This document shows, one piece after another, positions 12,807 to 19,383 of a DNA stretch of 51,514 nt. The notes under the pieces were generated by a model. It did not search any database. It had not been told where the DNA came from and saw only the letters and a program-made list of their open reading frames with translations. The translations under genes were made by a program, and so were the position numbers. Source of the stretch: a virus; IMG/VR virus record IMGVR_UViG_3300025655_000052, positions 1-51,514 of that record, one strand, 5' to 3'. Each line of letters starts with the position of its first letter. Position 1 is the stretch's first letter.

Positions 12807-13193
12807 ATGAGTAAAGAAAAATGCCCTGTCTGCCACAAGGTAGGCTTCCATAAGATGAGCTGCCCAACGCAGAAGGTGACGGTGTTCCTGTCAGATGTGA
12901 AAGTTGAGGGAGTAACTGCTGAAAGTGATGGAGTAAGCGGCAAACATGAGGGAGCAAAGGAAAGTGGTATGTCGGAATTTCCGACACACCATGCGATTCC
13001 AACACTTGAAGGAGCCGAAGCAGAAGAGTTCATCCGTAAGGCAGAATCAGCAGAACGTGGAACTGTTGACTGGAGCAGACAGATGAAACAGATGGAACGT
13101 ATATTAGAGAAATCGCGAATCGCGAATCGCAAATTGAAGTACGGAAAAGGTGAAGCACCTAAAGTGAAACGAAGTAAAGACTTAGAACCTTAG
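12807..13193 (+). CDS. zinc-ribbon-like hypothetical protein, 128 aa
   Basis: The N-terminus MSKEKCPVCHKVGFHKMSC has Cys6, Cys9, His15 and Cys19, enough for one zinc site. The middle is low-complexity and polar, and the C-terminal third is a basic helix (RQMKQMERILEKSRIANRKLK) likely to touch nucleic acid. It sits directly upstream of the RuvC-like resolvase. A DNA-binding accessory role is plausible but inferred. Confidence 0.6.
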   Translation: MSKEKCPVCHKVGFHKMSCPTQKVTVFLSDVKVEGVTAESDGVSGKHEGAKESGMSEFPTHHAIPTLEGAEAEEFIRKAESAERGTVDWSRQMKQMERILEKSRIANRKLKYGKGEAPKVKRSKDLEP

Positions 13194-13235
13194 ACTGACG
13201 AAACCGAGCAAAAAGTCAACTAATAACCTTACGAA

Positions 13236-13766
13236 ATGAAAGCAGTAGCAATAGATCCAAGTCTAAGTAATACGTGTCTTACGGCTTTTGATATTTCTGG
13301 TGACAGGATCATTGTCATTGACTCGGTGACCATAACAACCGAAAAGAACCCTAACAAGAAGATACGTGCATCCTCAGACCTTATTGAGAGATGTGTGGAC
13401 CTGTACAGGGGTTCAAAGCAGTTCATAGAGCGTTACGTTCCTGACATCATATTTGCAGAGACACCGAGTGGTAGTCAGAGTGCAAGCGGGATGAAGAACT
13501 ACGGTGTCAGTTGTTTTCTGCTTGCGTCATTACCTGACAGATGTTTGGAAGTGACACCACAGGAGGTAAAGATGGCAAGTGTAGGCAAGAAGAACGCCAG
13601 TAAGAAGGAGATGATAGAATGGGCTTATGAAAAGCACCCAGAGGCTCCGTGGCTTATCAGGAACGGTTTCCCACTGATGAAACAGGAACACATGGCTGAT
13701 TCGATAGCAGTAATGTATGCAGGAATGCGAACAAAGGAATTTGAATGGTTAAACAAAGTAAGATGA
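13236..13766 (+). CDS. RuvC-like Holliday junction resolvase
   Basis: A 176-residue RNase H-fold nuclease. The acidic residues are placed as in RuvC: Asp7 in AIDPSLSNT at the end of the first strand, Glu75 in IIFAETPSG after a helix, and His152 and Asp155 in EHMADSIAVM at the last helix. The length and the strand order match phage RuvC homologues. It would cut branched DNA made by replication or recombination before packaging. Its stop overlaps the next start as ATGA. Confidence 0.85.
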   Translation: MKAVAIDPSLSNTCLTAFDISGDRIIVIDSVTITTEKNPNKKIRASSDLIERCVDLYRGSKQFIERYVPDIIFAETPSGSQSASGMKNYGVSCFLLASLPDRCLEVTPQEVKMASVGKKNASKKEMIEWAYEKHPEAPWLIRNGFPLMKQEHMADSIAVMYAGMRTKEFEWLNKVR

Positions 13767-13963
13767 AAAAGAAACAACGGATGCACTACTATGGCGTATT
13801 GGCCACGTACAACCCATATGACGATACATGGTATGCCTTTTACAAGGATGAGGCTCTTCTTTATTTTATAGACAGGGACTCTGTAACTTCAGGAAAAGGA
13901 AAGGATGCGCTTTCAGCAATGAACGACTACCTGTCCAAGAAAATCACTTCCGCCCTTTCTTAA
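13763..13963 (+). CDS. small hypothetical protein, 66 aa
   Basis: ATG 13763 overlaps the RuvC-like gene's TGA, so the longer frame from 13745 is unlikely. It has a beta-hairpin-like stretch (HYYGVLATYNPYDDTWYAFYK) and a C-terminal helix. Its last codons overlap the 3' end of the convergent gene by 4 nt. Function unknown. Confidence 0.6.
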   Translation: MKKKQRMHYYGVLATYNPYDDTWYAFYKDEALLYFIDRDSVTSGKGKDALSAMNDYLSKKITSALS

Positions 13964-14349
13964 AGTTCTCCGCTATAGTAGCTATTGTTCTTTCTGTAAA
14001 AGTCTCTACCATCCGCAGACTTTGTTTTTTCTATAACCATTCTTTTTTCTTCGTTTCTTTTCTTTATGTCACTTGGTTTATAGTTCTTGGCAGCTGTAGC
14101 GAACTTTTTTCTATAAAGTTTATTATCTACGAATCTTTGGTCAGAATGAGGGTATGTTAACTTTCCATTAACCTCCCACACTCTTATTTTATCACCATCT
14201 CCAACATCAATAACGAAGCTTTTATCCCACTTTGCATTTGAGCTACCACCTGGATTAGGACCATCAGCATTAAGTATTTTATCGTAAATCTCTTTTTCTT
14301 GTTCATCAGAATACTTAGTATAGTATTTTCGTTTTTTTTGACTTTTCAT
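13960..14349 (-). CDS. basic hypothetical protein, 129 aa
   Basis: ATG 14349 in MKSQKKRKYYTKYSDEQEKEI. More A/T-rich than its neighbours and Lys/Asn-rich, with a beta patch (KSFVIDVGDGDKIRVWEVNGK, trimmed) in the middle and basic tails. No family recognised. It converges on the 66-residue gene with a 4-nt overlap. The different base use suggests a separate origin from the flanking genes. Confidence 0.6.
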   Translation of the reverse strand: MKSQKKRKYYTKYSDEQEKEIYDKILNADGPNPGGSSNAKWDKSFVIDVGDGDKIRVWEVNGKLTYPHSDQRFVDNKLYRKKFATAAKNYKPSDIKKRNEEKRMVIEKTKSADGRDFYRKNNSYYSGEL

Positions 14350-14368
14350 TTTTGTATTATATAAGATA

Positions 14369-14635
14369 TTATTTTTTCTTAGGTTGACGTTTCTTCTGAC
14401 CCTTCCCCCTGGCTCTGCGATCGCCAGGCATGTCGGATGAAGACCCCCTGTTGACAGAACGCTTCTTTTTTACGGTACCATTCTTTGTGTGTGACATATC
14501 GTAGCCATCACCTTTCTTTACGGTTCCGTTCTTCATGGCTTTACGTCTTGCCTTGTTCCGACCTGCACGTTTTTTCTTCTGCTCCTCAGATGATTGGAAC
14601 TTTTTGTACTCAGATCTGTAATCTCGCTTTGCCAT
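14369..14635 (-). CDS. basic HNH-like DNA-binding protein, 88 aa
   Basis: ATG 14635 (MAKRDYRSEYKKFQSSEEQ) lies 4 nt after a TATCTTTG box on this strand. It resembles a widespread family of tiny phage proteins that start MxKRxYxxEYxxxQxxxxQxKxRAxRNxARR and carry a degenerate HNH-like GD-x-x-H-x-x-G core. Here the core reads KKGDGYDMSHTKNG and the tail is a Lys/Arg/Gly-rich, disordered stretch. It probably binds DNA; nuclease activity is doubtful with a single histidine. Confidence 0.65.
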   Translation of the reverse strand: MAKRDYRSEYKKFQSSEEQKKKRAGRNKARRKAMKNGTVKKGDGYDMSHTKNGTVKKKRSVNRGSSSDMPGDRRARGKGQKKRQPKKK

Positions 14636-14658
14636 ATAACAAAGATACGGTATATTTG
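14628..14658 (+). promoter_or_regulatory. Bacteroidetes-type promoter, perfect match
   Basis: TTTG at 14628-14631, a 19-nt spacer and TATATTTG at 14651-14658. The ATG at 14663 begins 4 nt later, so the transcript should be leaderless or nearly so. It overlaps the leftward -7 box at 14640-14647. Confidence 0.75.
14640..14647 (-). promoter_or_regulatory. -7 box of divergent leftward promoter
   Basis: TATCTTTG on the leftward strand, ending 4 nt before the ATG at 14635. Only 3 bp separate it from the opposing -7 box at 14651-14658, so the two promoters must compete for polymerase. No exact -33 match is seen. Confidence 0.55.
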
Positions 14659-14662
14659 GAGA

Positions 14663-15034
14663 ATGGAGAGCAACACAACGAGAAGGATACATGAGGACCT
14701 GATAGCCTCAGACATCAAAGGAGCGAACGAATACGGAGTAACAGTAGACCGACAGGATTATAGCCACAAGGATTGGTTACAGGAGGCTTATGAAGAAGTC
14801 CTTGATACCGCCAAATATCTTAAAAGGGCTATAGATACGTCAGGAACGTCATCACCGCACAAGGCTGCTGTAGACATCCTACTTGAAGTAGATGCTGGGC
14901 TGAACACTGAGATAGGGATTGAGACAACACCTGCTGAGAGAATGGCGTTCAAGAAAGTATCCGTACTGATACTTGAAAGATGTAAGAGGATAGACCCTGA
15001 TAGATTCGCTATTCCCAGCCAGCCTCAAGGATAG
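14663..15034 (+). CDS. MazG-like nucleotide pyrophosphohydrolase-like protein, 123 aa
   Basis: ATG 14663 is fixed by the promoter 4 nt upstream. Residues about 33-57 read HKDWLQEAYEEVLDTAKYLKRAI. The WLQEAYEEVLDTAxYL helix has the ExxE...D arrangement used by MazG-like all-alpha NTP pyrophosphatases to hold magnesium, and phage dATP/dGTP hydrolase-like proteins carry a closely similar helix. A second acidic helix motif is less clear. It may trim nucleotide or ppGpp pools. The 3' end overlaps a convergent gene by 26 nt. Confidence 0.5.
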   Translation: MESNTTRRIHEDLIASDIKGANEYGVTVDRQDYSHKDWLQEAYEEVLDTAKYLKRAIDTSGTSSPHKAAVDILLEVDAGLNTEIGIETTPAERMAFKKVSVLILERCKRIDPDRFAIPSQPQG

Positions 15035-15233
15035 TAAGTAGCATTACAAGCCTGTCGTAATACGGCATATAAACCCTATTCCCAGGGTTTGCCTCAAGTA
15101 TTTTAACGTGAGTACCTATCATGTGACCAACATTGGTTACAATAGACTCTTGGTTTAACCTTACCTGGTTATCCATATTGACAAATGGCTGAAGTCTCTT
15201 CTTCAGCTCCTTGAAGTTCTTTGGTTTATCCAT
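15009..15233 (-). CDS. hypothetical protein, 74 aa
   Basis: ATG 15233 overlaps the end of the acetyltransferase gene by 8 nt, and the 3' end overlaps the convergent gene by 26 nt. It is a helical, basic protein (FKELKKRLQPFVNMDNQVR) with an amphipathic last helix (RLVMLLTILEAG). Function unknown; likely cotranscribed with the acetyltransferase. Confidence 0.6.
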   Translation of the reverse strand: MDKPKNFKELKKRLQPFVNMDNQVRLNQESIVTNVGHMIGTHVKILEANPGNRVYMPYYDRLVMLLTILEAGWE

Positions 15234-15693
15234 TGTATGTAAATATCATTTTGTCCCTGAATCCTCTTCTTGTGTTTACAAACTTCGGTAGTGAGCATAC
15301 GAGCTTGAAGTTACACTTTGTAAGCAATCTTATGATAGGTTCATTATCGCTTACAACCTCGGCATACACATTTCTCCATCCTTGTTCAAGCAGAAAATAC
15401 TCCATAAGCTCCTTACCAGTACCGAAACGTCTGTAGTCTGGATGAACACACATCGATACCTCCATGTTGTGTAGGTTGCTGAACATGGTACCTTGCAATC
15501 CAAGGATGACACCTATGATTTCTCCATCAATAACGGCTACATATACATGGCAATTAGGTGATAGAACCGTCTTGGATATCGCACCATGTGCATCCACAGC
15601 GTCTATCATCATCATACCCGATTCTTCAGCACATATCTGCACCAAGGATTCTATCAGGTAGCCTTCGGTCATCTTGGCTTTTCTTATGTCCAT
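15226..15693 (-). CDS. GNAT-family N-acetyltransferase
   Basis: A 155-residue GNAT fold. Motif A, the acetyl-CoA pyrophosphate loop, is at residues 80-97: VSMCVHPDYRRFGTGKELM, with the R-x-x-G-x-G signature Arg88/Arg89-Phe-Gly91-Thr-Gly93. Strand beta4 before it (YVAVIDGEIIGVILGL) and the beta-bulge region after it (VYAEVVSDNEPIIRLLTKCNF) are in the usual order. Substrate unknown; phage GNATs have been found to act on host proteins or small molecules. The leftward -7-like box TAAATTAG is at 15719-15712. Confidence 0.8.
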   Translation of the reverse strand: MDIRKAKMTEGYLIESLVQICAEESGMMMIDAVDAHGAISKTVLSPNCHVYVAVIDGEIIGVILGLQGTMFSNLHNMEVSMCVHPDYRRFGTGKELMEYFLLEQGWRNVYAEVVSDNEPIIRLLTKCNFKLVCSLPKFVNTRRGFRDKMIFTYNG

Positions 15694-15745
15694 TTGATAA
15701 ATATTTGTTTGCTAATTTAGTAATAGTTTCTACATTGCGGCACAA

Positions 15746-15776
15746 TTTGAAAAACAATTATAAACCACTAACTTTA
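15746..15776 (+). promoter_or_regulatory. Bacteroidetes-type promoter
   Basis: TTTG at 15746-15749, a 19-nt spacer and TAACTTTA at 15769-15776, with the ATG at 15782. Another near-leaderless start. Confidence 0.65.
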
Positions 15777-15781
15777 GAAAA

Positions 15782-16024
15782 ATGGAAAAAGAGGGTGCAG
15801 TAAGAAATGAGGAGTTAAAAGAGCTTCGAAATAAGGCTCTTGAAGTGTCTGAGAAATACTCTCCAGACCTCAATGAACTACAGAGGGTTGTGATAGACAG
15901 GAACACTACTATTTACGTTAAGAGGGGTACTGATCCTGACGAAGCAAGAAAAAGGTTCATAGAAAAGATGCAGACAAGACAGTACGACATACGGTACAAG
16001 AACTACGATGTGAGTGATGAGTGA
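15782..16024 (+). CDS. hypothetical protein, 80 aa
   Basis: ATG 15782 follows the promoter by 5 nt. Charged helices (NEELKELRNKALEVSEKYSP) flank a strand segment (RNTTIYVKRG), and the end has DEARKRFIEKMQTRQYDI. It overlaps the next gene by 8 nt. Function unknown. Confidence 0.65.
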   Translation: MEKEGAVRNEELKELRNKALEVSEKYSPDLNELQRVVIDRNTTIYVKRGTDPDEARKRFIEKMQTRQYDIRYKNYDVSDE

Positions 16025-16226
16025 TGAATTGAAGATGATGCTGTTGAAGGAACTTATGTTCGGCAAGGATGTGTGGGATCACGAGCATCACGAAGAGATA
16101 ATGATACTTCACGACTTCGGATTCGTAAAACTGTACGATGACAATATGCAGTTTGTTGCAACAACCGAGCAAGGGATAGAGGAGCTTTCAAGATTGATCA
16201 AACTTTATTTTGTATTTCTGAATTGA
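16017..16226 (+). CDS. hypothetical protein with winged-helix-like pattern, 69 aa
   Basis: ATG 16017; a GTG at 16014 is possible. The order helix (ELKMMLLKELMFG), then HHEEIMILHDFGFVKLYDDNMQFVATTEQGIEELSRLI resembles the recognition helix and wing of small winged-helix proteins. It overlaps the previous stop and is followed by a strong terminator. A DNA-binding regulator is a reasonable guess but not proven. Confidence 0.5.
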   Translation: MSDELKMMLLKELMFGKDVWDHEHHEEIMILHDFGFVKLYDDNMQFVATTEQGIEELSRLIKLYFVFLN

Positions 16227-16284
16227 ATCCGTAAATTAGCATCTGTAATTGTTTTCATAGTCTGTTTTTTGATTGTAGTTAGAG

Positions 16285-16314
16285 AGCCTCCGCAAATGTG
16301 GGGGCTTTCTTTTT
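16285..16314 (+). terminator. rho-independent terminator
   Basis: AGCCTCCGC (16285-16293) and GTGGGGGCT (16298-16306) form a 9-bp stem, two pairs of which are G-U, with loop AAAT, followed by TTCTTTTT. It ends the 15782-16226 unit. Confidence 0.85.
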
Positions 16315-16315
16315 G

Positions 16316-16323
16316 TATATTTA
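16316..16323 (+). promoter_or_regulatory. -7 box, near-leaderless promoter
   Basis: TATATTTA starts just after the T-run of the terminator and ends 4 nt before the ATG at 16328. No -33 match is seen because the terminator occupies that position. Confidence 0.45.
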
Positions 16324-16327
16324 CTGC

Positions 16328-16735
16328 ATGATACCAAGAAAGAAAAAGACCTGTAAGGAATGCGGTAATGAAGACTACATCTGGAGTAAAGGAAGATGCA
16401 AACCATGTTCCTCAAAGTCATATAAGAAAATTGGACCATCCAAGAATGTAAAGGAAAAGATAGACCTCGACACCAGGTTCTACGAGGAGATATGGTCTGA
16501 ACGACCACATTACTGCGATGAGTGCGATAAAATGCTCGGAAACAAGTGGGAACGATATATGTTCTCCCATATCCTGTCAAAGGGTTCTCAACCGAAACTA
16601 CGGCACGTTAAAGCCAACATCAACATCCTTTGCCTAGAATGCCATCAGAAGTGGGAGTTTGGAGATAAAAAGAGCATGAACATATACCCAATAAACGAGC
16701 AGATAATAGATATACTAAAGCAGAGTCTTTTGTAA
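16328..16735 (+). CDS. HNH endonuclease with two zinc knuckles, 135 aa
   Basis: ATG 16328, chosen because the -7 box ends 4 nt upstream; a longer in-frame reading from 16298 would translate the terminator. Residues 9-27 hold a CxxC...CxxC zinc knuckle (Cys9, Cys12, Cys24, Cys27) and a second pair sits at Cys63 and Cys66. The catalytic helix region SHILSKG (Ser80-His81) and LCLECHQKW (Cys102, Cys105, His106) match an HNH/ninG-like finger with a CxxCH zinc site. It likely nicks DNA, for example in recombination or packaging. Domain type is confident; exact role is not. Confidence 0.7.
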   Translation: MIPRKKKTCKECGNEDYIWSKGRCKPCSSKSYKKIGPSKNVKEKIDLDTRFYEEIWSERPHYCDECDKMLGNKWERYMFSHILSKGSQPKLRHVKANINILCLECHQKWEFGDKKSMNIYPINEQIIDILKQSLL

Positions 16736-16758
16736 TTGCTTTATTTTCAGTAACTTAG
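16729..16758 (+). promoter_or_regulatory. Bacteroidetes-type promoter
   Basis: TTTG at 16729-16732, an 18-nt spacer and TAACTTAG at 16751-16758, with an 18-nt leader to the ATG at 16777. Confidence 0.5.
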
Positions 16759-16776
16759 CGGTGTAAATCACAAACC

Positions 16777-16983
16777 ATGAATAAGAAGTCCTGGAATATT
16801 GTGTTTTGGAACAGACCAGACGTACACAAAAACTGTGTGTGGAGTGACGGTAATCGTTACTTTGATGGGTTCTTAGGTGATGACAATTCAGTATATAGAA
16901 ATACATCAGGAATCCCAGTTAAGGAGCCTGACGCTATATATTGGGTTGAAAGACCTAAGACCTTGTCAGATGATGATGAATAG
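16777..16983 (+). CDS. small hypothetical protein, 68 aa
   Basis: Begins MNKKSWNIVFWNRPDVHKNC and contains YWVERPKTLSDDDE at the end. It is Trp-rich with beta character and ends in an acidic tail. It overlaps the 3' end of the convergent gene by 18 nt. No family recognised. Confidence 0.55.
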   Translation: MNKKSWNIVFWNRPDVHKNCVWSDGNRYFDGFLGDDNSVYRNTSGIPVKEPDAIYWVERPKTLSDDDE

Positions 16984-17184
16984 ATCCTGAGTCCAGCATA
17001 ATGGCTTGTAGCCATCCTCAAATTCTCCAAGTACAAATCCTTCGGAGAGCCAAAACTCATTCCCTTCACCATCAAGGTCCTCACACATGAAGATATTCAG
17101 ATCCTCATGCTCTTCGTGAGCCTTTAAATTAAATATCGTCCCTGGATTCATCCACAGGAAACTTTTTTGTAATATTGCAGTCAT
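16966..17184 (-). CDS. small hypothetical protein, 72 aa
   Basis: ATG 17184-17182 shares two bases with the ATG of the divergent gene (17183). Support for translation comes from the exact promoter 5 nt upstream at 17190-17219. The protein has FLWMNPGTIFNLKAHEEHED and aromatic-rich strands (EFWLSEGFVLGEFEDGYKPL). Function unknown. Confidence 0.55.
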   Translation of the reverse strand: MTAILQKSFLWMNPGTIFNLKAHEEHEDLNIFMCEDLDGEGNEFWLSEGFVLGEFEDGYKPLCWTQDLFIII

Positions 17185-17530
17185 GGATACAAATATAACA
17201 CAAGCTTTCTTTGAAGCAATAGATTACCCTCACATTAAACACATTATCAGGACCAATAAGAGTATAAAGTCTTACTGGGGAGGTAAAACGCCATCAATAG
17301 CAGACCTGAAACGTGTAATAACGAATATGTGGAAGAGGGTGTCAGAGCATTACGCAGCAGAGGACTGCGTAAACGGAATAGTGATGATAAAGAACGGTAA
17401 GAATGTTAGGATTGATTTTCTTTACATTTCTTACTCTTTGAAGATGTCCGAACAATCTTCATCAGATAATCAGGGAGATGTTCAGCAAGTGATTGAGCCT
17501 GAGAAAGAATCTTCTTTGACTCCTCCTTGA
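17183..17530 (+). CDS. hypothetical protein, 115 aa
   Basis: Begins MDTNITQAFFEAIDYPHIKH. A helical N-terminal half with KSYWGGKTPSIADLKRVI and a strand (GIVMIKNGKNVRIDFLYI) come before a disordered Ser/Gln/Glu/Pro-rich tail. The last 125 nt overlap antisense to the 17406-17582 gene. A TAATATTGC box 5 nt before the ATG may be its -7 element. Function unknown. Confidence 0.6.
   Translation: MDTNITQAFFEAIDYPHIKHIIRTNKSIKSYWGGKTPSIADLKRVITNMWKRVSEHYAAEDCVNGIVMIKNGKNVRIDFLYISYSLKMSEQSSSDNQGDVQQVIEPEKESSLTPP
17190..17219 (-). promoter_or_regulatory. Bacteroidetes-type promoter inside opposing gene
   Basis: On the leftward strand TTG (17219-17217), a 19-nt spacer and TATATTTG (17197-17190), then 5 nt to the ATG at 17184. 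The whole promoter lies within the first codons of the rightward gene at 17183. Confidence 0.7.
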
Positions 17531-17582
17531 TGTCGTAACTGATCACGATCTTCTTCTTTTTGGGGTTGATTTTTATTTCCAT
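17406..17582 (-). CDS. small hypothetical protein, 58 aa
   Basis: ATG 17582 (MEIKINPKKKKIVISYDIKEE). It has a strand pair followed by an amphipathic helix (KKILSQAQSLAEHLPDYLM) and a Lys/Ser-rich tail. It overlaps the opposite gene by 125 nt, so one of the two frames may not be used as drawn. The pair of inverted repeats just upstream (17619-17673) suggests it has its own control region. Confidence 0.45.
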   Translation of the reverse strand: MEIKINPKKKKIVISYDIKEESKKILSQAQSLAEHLPDYLMKIVRTSSKSKKCKENQS

Positions 17583-17618
17583 ATTATTCCTGCTGCATAA
17601 AGTGTTAATAGCCAAATA

Positions 17619-17673
17619 GTTACCAAACATTAAAATGATTTGGTAACAAGGGTTATAAATAATAAAACCCTTG
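17619..17673. repeat. two adjoining inverted repeats
   Basis: GTTACCAAA (17619-17627) mirrors TTTGGTAAC (17639-17647), and CAAGGGTT (17647-17654) mirrors AACCCTTG (17666-17673). The two palindromes share one base. They lie between two leftward genes, so they may be terminators, operators or both. Confidence 0.6.
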
Positions 17674-17694
17674 CCACCGCACCGTTAAGGTTTT

Positions 17695-17910
17695 CTATCT
17701 GAAACCTCCTTTCATGATGTTCATCAGAGTAGAAACATCACTTTTTGACTTGTCAAACCCTTTTGGTAGTTTAATTTTACCAGAGTTCACTCTGCTTTTA
17801 ACCTCTTGCATAACTAATGCAGTTTTAGGAGAATTTACCAGCTCTTTATTGCTGATTGTCTTTAGGTTTTTAGGGGTTTTCCTGCTCCCGCTTTGTTTAC
17901 CGTTAGGCAT
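17695..17910 (-). CDS. small basic hypothetical protein, 71 aa
   Basis: ATG 17910 (MPNGKQSGSRKTPKNLKTI). It is Lys/Ser-rich with two helices (VMQEVKSRVNSGKIKLPKGF and VSTLMNIMKGGF). A TATATTTG box lies about 34 nt upstream on the same strand. Function unknown; probably nucleic-acid-binding given its charge. Confidence 0.6.
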   Translation of the reverse strand: MPNGKQSGSRKTPKNLKTISNKELVNSPKTALVMQEVKSRVNSGKIKLPKGFDKSKSDVSTLMNIMKGGFR

Positions 17911-17995
17911 ATCGTAAGTATTTAATTGAGTGATGCAAATATAAGAATAAGGATTGCAATAACAGTCCTTATGGCTAATCGTGTTTCTTCAGACA

Positions 17996-19090
17996 TCATA
18001 GATTATGGGTTATCCTGGCTACCTGTCCGTGTTCCTTACTATGGACGAATGCCTCAACAGCCTTCTTAGCACCTATGTATCCATTTCTATGATGCCAGGA
18101 GTCTGATGCGCTTGGTGTTCTCAGATACTCCACCGTAACACCTATGAAATCCTTTCCAGACATGAACTTGTATGTCTGCTTGTGGTGTATGTGATGAAGG
18201 TAAACGTACCTCATAGGGCATTTAACCCAAAGCTCTGGTGCTTCCTGCGCCATTATCAATGGTAGATTATCCAGCTTTGCTCCATCACCATGGTTTGTTC
18301 CAATAAGGTTAACGCCATAGGAAGTGTATTTGCGGTGGGCTATACTTACATCGAATGTCACGTTAGGATGATTTCTGAAGTAAGCCTCTATCGTCTGAGC
18401 CAACATCCATCCTGACATATAATCGTGATTGGACGGATTGAATATAACGTGTACATCAGCCACTGGAAGCATTTTCTCAATAGCCCTTACGTACATCATC
18501 TTGGCCTCAATGAAAGCCTCGTGCCACATTCCACTTGTATCCTGTGGTGTTCCGCTTGTAGTTGTTCTTCTTGGTGTGTCTATATGGAGAACATCATTAC
18601 CGATCACAAAGAATATCTTATCGATACTGAATCCGATAGCCTTTGAAAGTATCCCATCAACAGCCCCATCTACTTGGCTGACTGCCTTCTGCATATCATA
18701 GGATTGCCCTGTCTCTCTCATGCTGGACAACTTACCTACGTGTATATCAGCTGGGTCTATAACCAAGCAATGAGGGTCTGCTAATGGTTTTCTTACTATG
18801 TGTTCAAACTTCGGTGACCATTCCTTTATGTCCTCAAGTATGTCACTGAATGTATCCTCAATTATTGATTGACTTACACCAGTATTCTCTTTTGTGACAA
18901 CGGAGAACCTGAACTCCCCACTTGCAGATTGCCAATGCTTGACAGATACAACATCTGACTTGTCTATTCCACGCTCCGCAAGGTGTAGGTCAAGTGCTGT
19001 GTTACCGTTAATGTTTGTAACAGATATTCCTCTGTGTTCATTTATCAGATCTACCTCCTCTGGAGAGAGTCTCATCCTTTTGTTTGTCAT
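17996..19090 (-). CDS. calcineurin-like metallophosphoesterase, 364 aa
   Basis: Residues 111-120 IDPADIHVGK give the D-x-H metal motif (Asp115, His117). GNDVLH (164-169) follows, then PSNHDYMSG with Asn221-His222-Asp223 matching the GNHE/D motif, NHGDG (266-270) and HHIHHK (299-304) for the final metal ligands. The order of motifs is that of SbcD/YfcE-type phosphoesterases acting on nucleic acids or small phosphates. Residues 1-100 form a separate N-terminal part with an LSPEEVDLINEHRG helix. The leftward start ATG 19090 lies a few bases after a TAATTTAGC box, right behind the terminator at 19117-19148. Its position upstream of terminase suggests a DNA-processing or anti-defence role, which is inference. 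Confidence 0.8.
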   Translation of the reverse strand: MTNKRMRLSPEEVDLINEHRGISVTNINGNTALDLHLAERGIDKSDVVSVKHWQSASGEFRFSVVTKENTGVSQSIIEDTFSDILEDIKEWSPKFEHIVRKPLADPHCLVIDPADIHVGKLSSMRETGQSYDMQKAVSQVDGAVDGILSKAIGFSIDKIFFVIGNDVLHIDTPRRTTTSGTPQDTSGMWHEAFIEAKMMYVRAIEKMLPVADVHVIFNPSNHDYMSGWMLAQTIEAYFRNHPNVTFDVSIAHRKYTSYGVNLIGTNHGDGAKLDNLPLIMAQEAPELWVKCPMRYVYLHHIHHKQTYKFMSGKDFIGVTVEYLRTPSASDSWHHRNGYIGAKKAVEAFVHSKEHGQVARITHNL

Positions 19091-19116
19091 GTCGCTAAAT
19101 TAGTGTTTTTTTAAAT

Positions 19117-19148
19117 AAAAAAGGGGCAGCACCCGAAAGTACCACCCC
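19117..19148 (-). terminator. rho-independent terminator (leftward)
   Basis: On the leftward strand GGGGTGGTAC and GTGCTGCCCC pair as 10 bp (three G-U) around a 6-nt loop and are followed by TTTTTT. It ends transcription of the zinc-ribbon gene at 19202-19369 before the phosphoesterase promoter. Confidence 0.8.
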
Positions 19149-19201
19149 AAGGAAGGAGAAAGGAAAGGAACGGTACAAAGATAGTAATAATAACAACAAA
19201 C

Positions 19202-19369
19202 CTACGTACCCTTCCTGCTACCAGTATTCGCTCCATGAATACCAAGTGGCATTCCGAAGAACTTCTTCATCTGTTTGCCGCAGCACATGAAAACAGGCTC
19301 TTCATTCATTCCGTGAACACGGTCTTGAACCATCTTACATTTTCCTTGGCACTTATAACTGTATGTCAT
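19202..19369 (-). CDS. compact FmdB-like zinc-ribbon protein, 55 aa
   Basis: ATG 19369 to TAG 19204-19202. The sequence MTYSYKCQGKCKMVQ with Cys7 and Cys11, then a loop and CCGKQMKKFFGMP with Cys29 and Cys30, reads like a shortened FmdB-type regulatory zinc ribbon (YxYKCxxCGxxFE...CPxCG). The C-terminus is GIHGANTGSRKGT. It has its own promoter and its own terminator, so it is an independent single-gene unit. Possible transcription or translation regulator. Confidence 0.6.
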   Translation of the reverse strand: MTYSYKCQGKCKMVQDRVHGMNEEPVFMCCGKQMKKFFGMPLGIHGANTGSRKGT

Positions 19370-19383
19370 GTTTTAAATTTTGT

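Noticed and set aside
12785-13132. 115- and 70-residue leftward frames
   Set aside because: Antisense shadows of the zinc-ribbon gene, which has the expected start context and operon position.
16298-16327. N-terminal extension of the HNH gene from 16298
   Set aside because: It lies in the terminator stem and T-run, and a -7 box ends 4 nt before the ATG at 16328.
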